Shown: positions 19,401 through 27,340, counted from the first letter of the stretch. The stretch is 64,000 nucleotides of DNA from an uncultured Eubacterium sp. (GCF_937958975.1 NZ_CALGRE010000040.1:1-64000), one strand, 5' to 3'. Notes: generated from the sequence alone by a model not told the origin. Translations and numbers: made by a program.

Positions 19401-19716
19401 CGTAAGCAGCTTCCCAATGAATATACAAATGAGCAATGTCTGCTTCTTTTCCCAAATCCACATAAAGCCATTCATTCGTATCTTCACTCTTTGCCTGCCA
19501 ACGGGTATTCTCTAATCCGTCCACTGCAAGCTCTGCTCCGTCGTTTCCATTCTGAGAGCTGGCATAAACCGGTCTTCCATAAGATAAATTATATGGTTCC
19601 TCCTGAATCGTATCTGCTGATACGCTTGTGGAAAAAATCTGTCCTTGTGGGCAAACTGTAACCACCATAGCTATACTCATAACGATTCCGCATACTTTTT
19701 TAATAAATTTACGCAT
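13453..19716 (-). CDS. Secreted multidomain GH81 endo-beta-1,3-glucanase
   Basis: A 2087-residue secreted enzyme. Signal peptide: residues 1 to about 35, cleaved near SVSA. The GH81 catalytic domain (about 500-1190) is identified by DHHFTYGYFMFG (about 915) and GHSWAGGY followed by NQESASE (about 993), which hold the family's catalytic Asp and Glu pair. GH81 hydrolyses beta-1,3-glucan such as laminarin, callose or yeast wall glucan. Around it lie four F5/8-type (discoidin) modules (about 43-295, 310-450, 1365-1490, 1745-1890), two CHB/HEX-like modules, two Big_2 Ig-like modules (about 1572-1735) and a C-terminal domain (about 1900-2087) also found in the protease at 41692. The first discoidin module is interrupted by an FN3-like insert with a Thr/Glu-rich linker. 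There is no LPXTG motif or SLH domain. Confidence 0.92.
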   Translation of the reverse strand: MRKFIKKVCGIVMSIAMVVTVCPQGQIFSTSVSADTIQEEPYNLSYGRPVYASSQNGNDGAELAVDGLENTRWQAKSEDTNEWLYVDLGKEADIAHLYIHWEAAYAKAYEIQFSNDEENWKTVYTKGKATKPGEATGLKISYTIQKVEDGYATIQANWDSVDDAVYKVCVDSENNIAQAPDGYKFSGHGPSQGQIKLPVGKHKLIVYALDKTTKEVVGQGTLEGEFTEDATEKPETTEEVTTKQREDNITFDNLSEAQKKARYVRIVVTERAMSAYGCSMYEFQVYGDNGVRKRPANYGTNLALNKEVTCSGIRDEWWMKDENGNIMESAYNNVKAENAVDGNASTSFTSYQGDDQWIYVDLGQEYTIGRVIINWNADAGKIYDVLVSSDAKNWTTVHRVQKGYAYKQDNFTLYQQNVRYVKVLGYTKVESGSGIGIYELSVYEYKEGDSKENETISDLPQQEIIKSANGKGSYVSGEIYNEKNKLPTFVNEENIKAPVDSNSWWSSVMVQKYSNLLCATPLKAGFSTKGLGVLLATSGWVGTRTENDLGTDQSSETGRDFYIAPEKFDADSGYDRAEKHGDYSVQIGLMDEDALQMKSTIVKGSPYIFNEFCDNTVAFISGQSITDIYDGNGNKILESKGDTITTDHIAFKSVDEENTKAGNDGSYFEVNVPQGTTFKVMIGKSNYKIKVSFPSAKENYMSVAAMRDLKDIDNYYKHGYAFVTDTHVDYSYNHDNSKIITKYVATTEVKREGFSDITMHCLFPHQWKHSAAADTPAVTYTSIRGNMKSIWANSYETIQQFSGLLPTFAKPESSMMNTDEMIDYLNQVVASKENTNPVSDAYWEGKNVHPIAISALMADQLGETEIKDKLLKKLKSIMVDWFNYDGGDDRCYLIYNKDWGTIYYPDSAYGANAAICDHHFTYGYFMFGAAVLATYDKEFYNDYKDMIELLVRDYANPMEPEDDGNMFCKFRAFDQYSGHSWAGGYADSDSGNNQESASEALFSWVGMYLWGEATENDTYIDAGAYGFTTEMDAIEQYWFDYDEDNWLDAYPFQAAGQIYGASMGYGTYFGGQPVYVYGIQWLPISEYLTNYGMNQEKCAKIYQGLEDDTQYAINIETRLFQIDLENGVDPEESWHNPEKYVTPDNGWQHITWPFLSQTDSKRAYDKFKENVSKVQVEDRANTLWFIAAMDEIGHRSNDYMIVGNIQGSVYEKDGVYTAEVWNPTSKAQTVTIKKADGTTVGTASIGSKATVSFKIDTENTFKIAQVETPQIKATSLKDGVITENVTGTKSFDDTQFVELLSEEGATIYYTTDGTVPTTDSNKYEGKILVSSDTVIKAIAVKDEAINSAYASAAMKIDGDIVQSSENLALGKDATASSVEGDQKAENAVDGSSSSRWQAKSADDEYLQVDLGSVRNVNTVKLIWEAAYAEKYEIQVSVDGENWTTVAVENGRVGEITSSFAAVQAQYVRMQGVKRGTQYGYSIYEMEVYGALKAEAPVVSPMSGIYTESQTVTMSTTVKGAEVKYTLDGSVPTENSATFIEPIKLDKSTIVRAATYRKGMILSDVTESEIIISGTIALNVTSAKLAIDRTVQLAALTDSTVTWESSDNDVAIVDENGLVTGKKPGNATITAKTAEGKTAACSITVTEPVHISSISIPETLTMRNKTSETLKLEINPKDTTDDTTAVWSTSDEHVAIVNEAGTVSAKGEGEVDITVKVGKHIATCHVIVGPAATNEEMVSNIKYNLALNKSFVVSPGVAEGEEKCITDGKLTAGGTHCALSTGWGYTGESYVVIDLGDKYDASTIDEILVQYKDKNDNDTVVGKNYSIAYSADGENFNTVYESGTVSENDMDKDNCIATDVSGNTGAVRYVKVYYPTTPTYGIQICEIAVLSTEQNAKLYEENIVVSDSLEILGYQISHRAFDGEGGIRVLAAVEPTINDKKVTEWGFVYGVSSVGNKDMGIKDSDMLVGVNNKYIATYKSTELGTLSSNLGGSETCKNYVRTMSFGNTNSLAMSAEYKVRAYAVLEDGSYVYSTIDEYSVYEVADYIYQNKLVNLTEAYDFLYDKILTVVNKDYKKLEFDKNNHVLVK

Positions 19717-19748
19717 ATGTTTTCCTCCGAAATCTATTTCTTACTTTA

Positions 19749-19782
19749 ATTATAGATTTGACTTTTTTTAGCCACAAGTCAA
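19749..19782 (-). promoter_or_regulatory. Promoter and operator-like palindrome of the GH81 gene
   Basis: On the minus strand TATAAT (19754-19749) lies 17 bases after TTGTGG (19777-19772), with GGAGG before the ATG. An inverted repeat TTGACTT-N11-AAGTCAA (19758-19764 and 19776-19782) covers the -35 and spacer and could be a regulator site. Confidence 0.5.
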
Positions 19783-19981
19783 AAAAAAGTTTTATGCAAA
19801 ATTGGGCAATATGAATAAAAAATATGACATTTTATTACTATTCTTATTAATTTTTTCGTGAAAATGCATCAAACAATTTCAATGTCAAAAAAACGTTTTT
19901 ATATTATTTTTTACATATTGTAACTTTTCTAAATAACTTTTTACGATTTTTTAATTCTTCCTATGAACTCTACATATATAT
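19783..19981. other. AT-rich divergent intergenic region
   Basis: About 200 bases of very AT-rich DNA with many A and T runs between the two divergent promoters. I see no open frame with a ribosome binding site and no stable hairpin. It probably serves only as spacer or UP-element-like DNA. Confidence 0.5.
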
Positions 19982-20010
19982 TTGAAAATCAGAACACATT
20001 ATACTATAAT
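19982..20010 (+). promoter_or_regulatory. Sigma-A promoter of the TagF-GT4 gene
   Basis: TTGAAA at 19982-19987 and TATAAT at 20005-20010 with a 17-base spacer. It ends 27 bases before the start codon, which supports the later start at 20038. Confidence 0.85.
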
Positions 20011-20037
20011 TCAATTATCTTAATTACGGAGGTTCCT

Positions 20038-22503
20038 ATGAGCATAATAAAAAGATTGAAAAAGGCTGCAGGCAGCATTGTTGAAGAAAACCGCCGCACT
20101 AAATATGCTAAATATTATATTCAACTGGAAATTGAAAAAAATGTTATTTTATATGATTCTTATTTTGGCCGGGGACTATTATGCAACCCTTATGCAATTT
20201 TTCGTCAACTCATAACCGACAAAGATTTTTCCGATTTTATCCATGTCTGGGTTTTAGAAGAACGCGTTGAAAACGAACCGGTTACGGAAAAGTATTTTAA
20301 TAATAAAAATATACTTTTTGTGAGAAGGCACAGCACAGACCATTTGAAATATCTTGCCAGCGCCGGCTATGTTGTGACAAATGTTTCACTCCCACAATAT
20401 TACTGCAAAAAACCCGGACAGATATATATAAACACATGGCATGGAACCCCTATAAAAAGTCTCGGATATGATATTCCCGACTCCCCTGCCACCATTTCCA
20501 ATGTAATTCGCAATTTTTTATCCGCAGATTATATTCTTTCTGCCAACCCATTTCTTACTTCCGTTTATTTGGAAAAATATAAATTACAGGGATTATATCA
20601 GGGAAAAATCATTGAAGAGGGCTATCCCCGAAATGATTGTCTAAGAAACACGGATAAGAAATCCGTATTTGATTTACTAAAAAAATATGGTATTGACTTT
20701 GATACAAAAAAACAGATTATTTTATATGCACCTACCTGGAAGGGAAATGATTATTATCACCCTGAAATTGATGTAAATGAATATATCGAGTTCAAAAGAA
20801 CCTTAGAGTCTCAAATTGATACTGAATCTTATCAGGTTCTACTAAAACCTCATCAGGCAGTTTATAAAGCTCTTAAAAATTCAGAAGCATTGAGTGATAC
20901 GCTGATACCTGCATTTATTGACACAAACGAACTTCTATGTGTGACAGATATCCTGATTTCCGACTACTCAAGTATTTTTTATGACTTTCTTGCCAGCGGA
21001 AAACCTATTATATTTTACATTCCGGATTTGGAAAAATACAAAGACTATCGCGGACTTTACTTGGAACCGAAGCAGCTTCCGGGACCTGCACTAACTTCTG
21101 TTAATAAGGTTGCAGAAGTTATTAACAATATTGATAAAGTTATTAACAAATATGAAGAGGTTTATAAACAGGCAAAAAACTTCTCCTGTCCTTATGACGA
21201 TGGAAATGTGTCGGAACGTATTGTAGATATTATATGGAAAGGTCATACAACAAACGCCAACGGCAGACCTTATCATATTATTTCTTGTGATAATTCGATT
21301 AAGAAAAAAGTTTTATTCTTTGGAGGCGGTCTTAGAATGAATGGTATTTCAACCGCACTCCGCACTATGGTAGATTTGATTGATTACGATAAATTTGACG
21401 TGACCGTATTCGGCGGTCGTATCCGGCACCGGGACAGTCGCGAAATGATTTGTACTTTTCATCCAAATGCCAGAGTTTTTGCAAGCATATCAAAAGTGCC
21501 TGCTACACGCTTAGAGAAACTCAGAAGTAATCTGCTCAGAATTTTTGGATTTAATTTTCCACTGATGAAATATGTTTATCCAAAGAAAATGTATGAGCGG
21601 GAGTTTGTCCGCTGCTTCGGCATTAGTCGGTTTGACAGTGTTGTGGACTATTCCGGTTATGGCTCATTTTATTCCATATTGCTTTTAAGTGCTAAAAATG
21701 CAAAAAAATTGATTTGGCAGCATAATGATTTAGCCAGTGACAGGCAAAAACGCATTGGGAGATTTAAAAAACCACATAAAAGAGAACTTCGTGTCGTATT
21801 CTCTACTTATCCGTTTTACGATAAAATTGTTGGATGTTCCGAAGATATTATGAATATTAATCTGGAAAAAATCGGTTATAATGATTTAAAAAGAAAGTGC
21901 TGCTTTGTCAGAAACGCAGCCAACTTTGCCAGAGTTATTGAGGGCGCTGAGGAATCTTTTAATGAAATCTCGGCTAAAGACTGCGGTTTTCCTGAGTTAC
22001 TGGATTCATCGCTTATCTCTTTTGTAAATATGGGACGTTTATCACCGGAAAAAAATCAAGCTGCACTGATTCAGGCTTTTTCCCTTGTATATCAGAAACA
22101 CCCCAATATACGCTTATATATCATTGGGGAAGGAGCATTAAGAGAAGAATTAGATTCCCTCATTACCACATTAGAGCTGCAGGGCAAAGTAATTCTGACG
22201 GGAAATATGGACAATCCTTTTATGTTAATGAAAGAATGTGATTGTTTTATCCTTCCGTCACTCTATGAGGGGCAACCTGTATCTATTTTGGAGGCAAGAC
22301 TGCTAAAACTTCCTATTATTATGTCAAATTTTAATTCTGCTTCATCTTCTCTCATTCACGAGGGACAACTTGTTATAGGAAATTCAATAACTGAAATTCA
22401 ACGGGGAATGGAAGCCTTTTTGGCAGGTCAGGTGCCTACATGCTCTTTTGATTACAGGGATTACAATAACTTAACAATGAAACAATTTGAAGAAATTATT
22501 TAA
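20038..22503 (+). CDS. CDP-glycerol glycerophosphotransferase fused to GT4 glycosyltransferase
   Basis: An 821-residue fusion in the opposite domain order to the GT2-TagF proteins. Residues about 1-405 are TagF-like, with NTWHGTPIKSLG (about 131), LYAPTWKG, the LKPHQAV histidine and SDYSSIFYDF (about 305). Residues about 420-815 are a GT-B fold GT4 domain with an N-terminal GGGLRMNG loop, GRLSPEKNQ and the EX7E motif in YEGQPVSILEA (about 742). ATG at 20038 is preceded by a perfect GGAGG. The longer open frame from 19963 overlaps the promoter and is rejected. It should add glycerol phosphate and a sugar to the same acceptor. Confidence 0.9.
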   Translation: MSIIKRLKKAAGSIVEENRRTKYAKYYIQLEIEKNVILYDSYFGRGLLCNPYAIFRQLITDKDFSDFIHVWVLEERVENEPVTEKYFNNKNILFVRRHSTDHLKYLASAGYVVTNVSLPQYYCKKPGQIYINTWHGTPIKSLGYDIPDSPATISNVIRNFLSADYILSANPFLTSVYLEKYKLQGLYQGKIIEEGYPRNDCLRNTDKKSVFDLLKKYGIDFDTKKQIILYAPTWKGNDYYHPEIDVNEYIEFKRTLESQIDTESYQVLLKPHQAVYKALKNSEALSDTLIPAFIDTNELLCVTDILISDYSSIFYDFLASGKPIIFYIPDLEKYKDYRGLYLEPKQLPGPALTSVNKVAEVINNIDKVINKYEEVYKQAKNFSCPYDDGNVSERIVDIIWKGHTTNANGRPYHIISCDNSIKKKVLFFGGGLRMNGISTALRTMVDLIDYDKFDVTVFGGRIRHRDSREMICTFHPNARVFASISKVPATRLEKLRSNLLRIFGFNFPLMKYVYPKKMYEREFVRCFGISRFDSVVDYSGYGSFYSILLLSAKNAKKLIWQHNDLASDRQKRIGRFKKPHKRELRVVFSTYPFYDKIVGCSEDIMNINLEKIGYNDLKRKCCFVRNAANFARVIEGAEESFNEISAKDCGFPELLDSSLISFVNMGRLSPEKNQAALIQAFSLVYQKHPNIRLYIIGEGALREELDSLITTLELQGKVILTGNMDNPFMLMKECDCFILPSLYEGQPVSILEARLLKLPIIMSNFNSASSSLIHEGQLVIGNSITEIQRGMEAFLAGQVPTCSFDYRDYNNLTMKQFEEII

Positions 22504-22513
22504 GAGGTGTTTT

Positions 22514-24157
22514 ATGAACAAATTCACTCCCACTATAAAAGATAGTGCAAAAATAAAATTAAAAAGAACTGCAAAAAAAATTGTTCAGACCGTTCATATG
22601 AATCCAAAAGATAAGGGGAAAAAACTATATTACAATTATCTCTCTCTTCCTATAAAAGAAAACTTTATTTTTTATGAAGCATTCTCAGGGCTTGGCATTT
22701 TAGATAATCCAAGAGCACTTTTTAATTTTCTTTTAGATAATCCGGACACTCATCATTATACTCATGTCTGGTCCATTGAAAATATAGAAAGCGCTTCTGA
22801 TAACTTAAAGGAATATTCTGAATATAAAAATGTGATAATTGTCGAGAGAGAATCTGCTGACTATTATAAATATCTTGCCACATGCCAGTATCTTATTTCC
22901 AATTCTACATTTGGTTACTATTTTGAGAAACGCAAAGAACAGGTTTACATAAATACCTGGCATGGAGTTCCTACTAAATATATGGGATATGAGCATACGA
23001 TTGAGTGCGTGGAAAATGCCAGAGGTCCTGCCAGAAATTTCCTTATGGCAGACTATATATTATCCGCCAACCGTTTTATGACAGATATCATGTACAAACG
23101 CGCATATATGCTTGACGGATTATTTCAGGGGAAAATATTAGAGTTAGGATACCCTAGAATTGATACTGTTTTAACCGCCGGCAAAACAGTCACCTATAAG
23201 CGTTTAGAGGCTCTGGGCATGGATACGAATAAGAAGATAATCCTGTATGCCCCTACATGGAAAGGAACCCTCTATAACAATCTGGATTACAGTGTAGAAG
23301 AATTAAAAGAAACAATTCATAAGATGTCTGCCGGTATCGACCAAAATCAATACAAAATTTATATTCGCGTTCATTACTTCTTGTATAAAATATTAAAAGA
23401 TGACCCGGATTTTAAAGATATTCTGATTCCTTTTACGATTGATACGAACGAACTTTTATCTGTTGTAGATATTTTAATTTCAGATTATTCCAGCATTTTC
23501 TTTGATTTTTTAGTAACCGGACGTCCAATTCTATTTTATGTGCCAGACCTGAAAGATTATAAGAAAAACCGGGGACTTTATGTTCCCATAAAAAAACTAC
23601 CGGGATATGTGACAGCAGATGTTGAAATGATAGCCACATCTCTAACGGCAATCTGTCAAAACCCTGAACAATACCTGGAGTTCTACAGCGAACGATATAT
23701 TGAAATGCAAGACTGGTGCCTCGAAAAAGAGGATGGACATTCCTGTGAGCGTATTGTAGATACAATTTTTAAAAAACAAGACATGCCTATCGCATTTAAC
23801 ACCTTAAAAAATTATAAAACGCAGACACTCATCTGTGTGAATACAAACGCCAACAGTCATAATGTACTTGAAGAATTGAAAGAGTATCTTGATAATGTAA
23901 ATTACTTTTCCACAGACATAACTGTTTTAGCAACTGCGTTTAAAGACGAATCTTATAAGGAGTTTTTCAATCATCTTCCAAAGCAGATAAGGATTCTTGT
24001 CTGGTATGAGTTACCCTTTGTGACCAAGCGCACAGAGAATTTTTATCAGAGAGAAGTAAGACGGACTCTCGGTGAATCCGAATTTGATGAAGTAAAGTTT
24101 ATTGGAAAAGTAACTGAATATTGGGCCGGATTTGCAAATGCTGTGGTGGGAGAGTGA
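22514..24157 (+). CDS. CDP-glycerol glycerophosphotransferase with truncated GT4-like tail
   Basis: 547 residues. The TagF-like domain fills about 1-425, with NTWHGVPTKYMG (about 148), LYAPTWKG, the RVHYFL histidine and SDYSSIFFDF (about 322). The last 115 residues resemble the first Rossmann half of the GT4 domain in the upstream protein. For example YQREVRRTLGESEFDEV here aligns with YEREFVRCFGISRFDSV there. The frame then stops inside a palindrome, so the second half with the EX7E motif is missing. Start chosen at 22514 (AGAGGTG ribosome binding site) rather than 22487. Glycerol-phosphate transfer is probably intact; the sugar transferase part is probably not. Confidence 0.87.
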   Translation: MNKFTPTIKDSAKIKLKRTAKKIVQTVHMNPKDKGKKLYYNYLSLPIKENFIFYEAFSGLGILDNPRALFNFLLDNPDTHHYTHVWSIENIESASDNLKEYSEYKNVIIVERESADYYKYLATCQYLISNSTFGYYFEKRKEQVYINTWHGVPTKYMGYEHTIECVENARGPARNFLMADYILSANRFMTDIMYKRAYMLDGLFQGKILELGYPRIDTVLTAGKTVTYKRLEALGMDTNKKIILYAPTWKGTLYNNLDYSVEELKETIHKMSAGIDQNQYKIYIRVHYFLYKILKDDPDFKDILIPFTIDTNELLSVVDILISDYSSIFFDFLVTGRPILFYVPDLKDYKKNRGLYVPIKKLPGYVTADVEMIATSLTAICQNPEQYLEFYSERYIEMQDWCLEKEDGHSCERIVDTIFKKQDMPIAFNTLKNYKTQTLICVNTNANSHNVLEELKEYLDNVNYFSTDITVLATAFKDESYKEFFNHLPKQIRILVWYELPFVTKRTENFYQREVRRTLGESEFDEVKFIGKVTEYWAGFANAVVGE

Positions 24158-24184
24158 TTGTTTTACTCTCCCACCACAGCATTT
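24136..24184. terminator. Bidirectional terminator made from the ends of two convergent genes
   Basis: A perfect 20-bp inverted repeat with a 9-base loop containing TTTT. Each arm holds the last codons of one gene, so both proteins end in NAVVGE. The plus-strand stop TGA is at 24155-24157 and the minus-strand stop TAA at 24165-24163. Confidence 0.85.
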
Positions 24185-25380
24185 TCAATTATTCTCTCCA
24201 AAACTTTTCTACTTGTATCCGGACCATCTAAATAGTTAAACTTAGAATTAAATTCCCTATATTTTTCATCAGGCACAAAAGTATCTGAGACTTCTTTTAT
24301 TGCCTCAAATACCTCTTCCTGCTCTCTCGTCACTTTTCCCGGCAATTCCTTTATATCTAAATAGAAATCCCTCAACTGATTTTTATATTCCTCATAATCA
24401 CTCATAAAAAAGATAATCGGACGTTTTAAGTTTGCGTAATCAAAGAATACGGAAGAGTAATCCGTTATTAGAACATCACTGATAACATATAATTGGTTCA
24501 CATCCTCCACCTTAGATACATCAATTACGAACCCACGGTAATTGCTGAAATCCATTTTTTGTGAAATAAAGTAATGTGCTCGAAATAATATTACATAATC
24601 ATCTCCCAATGTCTCTCTTGCCTTATCAAAATTCAAATGATTTTCTAATCGGAACCCTTCCTTGGCACTATATTTATTATCCCGAAACGTAGGTGCGTAC
24701 AAAACTACCTTCTTATCCTTTTTGATACCAAACTCTTCTTTCAGATTTTCTATCTCTTTATCTGTAACTCTATATAAATAGTCATTTCTAGGATATCCCG
24801 TCGTCAACACACAGTTTTCTTTTTTCTCTTCTTTCAAATGAAACGCCGAAATAAACTTTTCGGTACAATACTCCGAAGGCGATATCATAAATGTAATCTT
24901 TTTTGCCTCTGTTATATAAATCTTCTGAATATCAGAAACCTTTGTCATAGCATTTCCCGACTTGGTAACATCGCATCCAATCTTTTTTAACGGAGTTCCA
25001 TGCCATGTCTGAACGAAAATTCTCTTTCTACCCGGTTTCAAAAATGGTCTCGGATTCGAATTGAAAATCCAATATTTCGCTGTTGCCAAAGCTTTATAAT
25101 AACGATAGCTCTCAAACTTTACAAGCTGAACCTTCTGTGCCTGAGACATATCTTCTCTATCCGTATCGCGCAGTGACCATATTAACGTAAACTCACTATA
25201 ATGGGGATTTCTTAACATTTCTTCATATAATGCCTTGGGGCTGCACGCCACGCTCCTGCCCTGAAACGCCTCAAAGACAACGGTCTTTTCATCTATTTTA
25301 CTCGTAATCCTTGCGACAAAATAGAGTAGCCTCTTATATAACAACATTAAGGCTCTCAAAAAATCTTTTATTTTCTTCAT
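24163..25380 (-). CDS. CDP-glycerol glycerophosphotransferase (TagF/TagB-like, single domain)
   Basis: 405 residues consisting only of the TagF-like domain plus a short basic N-terminal helix that probably binds the membrane. Motifs: TWHGTPLKKIG (about 125), LYAPTFRDN, the FRAHYFI histidine, TDYSSVFFDYANLKRP (about 308), and a C-terminal lobe with the ELPG loop. Its ATG overlaps the TGA of the upstream gene (ATGA), so it is translationally coupled as the last gene of the 28702-24163 operon. Likely transfers one or more glycerol phosphate units; acceptor unknown. Confidence 0.9.
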   Translation of the reverse strand: MKKIKDFLRALMLLYKRLLYFVARITSKIDEKTVVFEAFQGRSVACSPKALYEEMLRNPHYSEFTLIWSLRDTDREDMSQAQKVQLVKFESYRYYKALATAKYWIFNSNPRPFLKPGRKRIFVQTWHGTPLKKIGCDVTKSGNAMTKVSDIQKIYITEAKKITFMISPSEYCTEKFISAFHLKEEKKENCVLTTGYPRNDYLYRVTDKEIENLKEEFGIKKDKKVVLYAPTFRDNKYSAKEGFRLENHLNFDKARETLGDDYVILFRAHYFISQKMDFSNYRGFVIDVSKVEDVNQLYVISDVLITDYSSVFFDYANLKRPIIFFMSDYEEYKNQLRDFYLDIKELPGKVTREQEEVFEAIKEVSDTFVPDEKYREFNSKFNYLDGPDTSRKVLERIIENAVVGE

Positions 25381-26504
25381 TTATCCTGTCTCCCGAAAAC
25401 AAATTCTGCGATACGTTCTGCACTGTTTCCATCATTATATTTATGAATCCTGTAATTCAGATTCTCCCTATCCTTTTTAAACTCGTCCACGCCATTTATC
25501 ACATTTAAAATAAACGTTTCTAATTCCTCATTGGTCTTTAATTTTGCTCCCGGCATATACTCATATGGATTGTCAAAAGTAAATCCTCTCTCACACCTAT
25601 ATTGTTCTATATCATCCACAGTAAACGCTATCGGTCTGTTTAGCATCATATAATCAAAATAAACAGAAGAATAGTCTGTAATCAGAGCATCACTTGCCCG
25701 AAGCAATCCGTATACAGTAATCTGCGCTCTGTTTAACTGTTCCTGATTTATAAATTCAATATAAGAATATTTTTTTAATTCTCCTGAAATTTGCTGTAAT
25801 GGATGTATTTTAATTATTAACCTGGTGTTATGTTCTTTTAATATTTCATTTAATATGTCCGCCTGACTTTCATCTAAAATAGAAACCGGAAATTTTTTTT
25901 GCTCCTCTCTAAATGTAGGAAGCCATAAAATAACCTTTTCTGCCCCACGCCTCACAGAATTGTCTAAAATCGGATTTATGCGAAACATCTCGTCATTTCT
26001 AGGTTGTCCTGTAATAATAACCTGTTTACTGTCACAATTAAAACATTTCATAAGAATAGGGTTAAATATTTCAGCAGTAGATATGATTTTTGTGAAATAA
26101 TTATAATCAATATGTTCTAAGCCCTGTTCCATATTTCCTACTCTTTTCAAAGGCATACCATGCCAGAGATTTATAACCATCTGTCTTTTGGATGGTTTAA
26201 TAGGATATTTACCAAAACAATAAAATGCATATTTTGCCTTGATAAAATACTTGATACCACTCTTATTATCTAGAAATAAAACGTTTTCGGGTTCATGGTT
26301 TACATAATCCTTATAATCATTGATACTTACAACAATTTTATAATCCCTGTTATACCCATTTTGAATCAGATAATCATAAAAAGCTCTTACATTATCTCTA
26401 AATCCCAGATTGGAATAAAAAAATATTAAATTTTTATCCTTTTTTATCATTTTATTCACCAGCGACAAGGGCTTAAAAAATATTTTTAATATGCTTTTCT
26501 TCAT
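25377..26504 (-). CDS. Divergent CDP-glycerol glycerophosphotransferase-like protein
   Basis: 375 residues with the TagF fold signatures in a more diverged form: LWHGMPLKRVGN (about 113), ILWLPTFREE, the IKIHPLQ histidine, TDYSSVYFDYMML (about 277) and YMPGAK in place of the usual PGP loop. Both histidine positions expected for catalysis are kept. It overlaps its neighbours on both sides (TAATG and ATGA), so it is inside a tightly coupled operon with a GT2 and a second TagF-like enzyme. It could transfer glycerol phosphate or a related polyol phosphate. Confidence 0.85.
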   Translation of the reverse strand: MKKSILKIFFKPLSLVNKMIKKDKNLIFFYSNLGFRDNVRAFYDYLIQNGYNRDYKIVVSINDYKDYVNHEPENVLFLDNKSGIKYFIKAKYAFYCFGKYPIKPSKRQMVINLWHGMPLKRVGNMEQGLEHIDYNYFTKIISTAEIFNPILMKCFNCDSKQVIITGQPRNDEMFRINPILDNSVRRGAEKVILWLPTFREEQKKFPVSILDESQADILNEILKEHNTRLIIKIHPLQQISGELKKYSYIEFINQEQLNRAQITVYGLLRASDALITDYSSVYFDYMMLNRPIAFTVDDIEQYRCERGFTFDNPYEYMPGAKLKTNEELETFILNVINGVDEFKKDRENLNYRIHKYNDGNSAERIAEFVFGRQDK

Positions 26505-27331
26505 TATTTATTTCCTTTTCTTAAAAGTTTTGAATAAATAAACGTTCTAACATCATTTGGAACAATACTTACCACTGAATGAGCCACTGTGCTAAACAAA
26601 AAACTTCCCATTCCTATAAAGCCTATTTTTCTTAAATGTCTCTTAAATCTTATAATGCACTTTACATAGGAGAGACCGCCTCTTCTTTGATACATATCCT
26701 CTCCGCCTCTCATATATAAAAGTATCTCCTGAATATTATATCCCTGATATCCTTTGTGAAGCATGGTTACCCATAAATTATAATCTTCAAAAAACCGATA
26801 GTCATCATAAAAACCTGCATCCACCACTGCAGATTTTTTATACATGACTGATGGATGATTAAATGGACTCCTCTTTTTCGCAAAACTTATAATATCTTTA
26901 TTATTTTCAGGAACAATTCTGCTGGTTTTTGTATTTGAAATGTCCCCTGTAAATTCAACAATGTTCGAACCCACAATGTGAACATCTTTTTTTCTGATAA
27001 TGCGTAACTGTTTTTCCATTCTGTCCGGTGCACTAATGTCATCACTGTCCATTCGTGCTATATACTCATTCTTACATTGTAAAATTCCATTATTTAATGC
27101 CTTTGCCAGTCCCATATTGTGATTTAACCTATAAACGTTGAATAGGCCTGAATAATCTGCTGCATATCTTGCAATCACTTTATTCAGGCCTTCGTTCAAT
27201 GCACCGTCACAGACCAGTACAAAATCATTTGTTTTTACAGTCTGATTTAATATACTGTCTATGGCGGCTTTTAAATATTCCGGTTTTTCTTTATAATAAA
27301 CTGACATTAATACTGAATAGTTTTCTGTCAT
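26504..27331 (-). CDS. GT2 family glycosyltransferase
   Basis: 275-residue inverting glycosyltransferase with a single GT-A domain. Visible: the N-terminal nucleotide-binding strand YSVLMSVYYKE, NHNMGLAKALN, the metal-binding DSDD in RMDSDDISAPDR, and FEDYNLW toward the C-terminus. The frame is open to a GTG at 27340. The ATG at 27331 with AGGTGA 6 bases upstream is a better start. It follows the priming sugar transferase by a few bases, so it probably adds the second sugar of the repeat unit. Confidence 0.88.
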   Translation of the reverse strand: MTENYSVLMSVYYKEKPEYLKAAIDSILNQTVKTNDFVLVCDGALNEGLNKVIARYAADYSGLFNVYRLNHNMGLAKALNNGILQCKNEYIARMDSDDISAPDRMEKQLRIIRKKDVHIVGSNIVEFTGDISNTKTSRIVPENNKDIISFAKKRSPFNHPSVMYKKSAVVDAGFYDDYRFFEDYNLWVTMLHKGYQGYNIQEILLYMRGGEDMYQRRGGLSYVKCIIRFKRHLRKIGFIGMGSFLFSTVAHSVVSIVPNDVRTFIYSKLLRKGNK

Positions 27332-27340
27332 GTCGTTCAC

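Noticed and set aside
19963..20037. N-terminal extension of the TagF-GT4 protein
   Set aside because: It overlaps the TTGAAA-17-TATAAT promoter, and a perfect GGAGG precedes the ATG at 20038.
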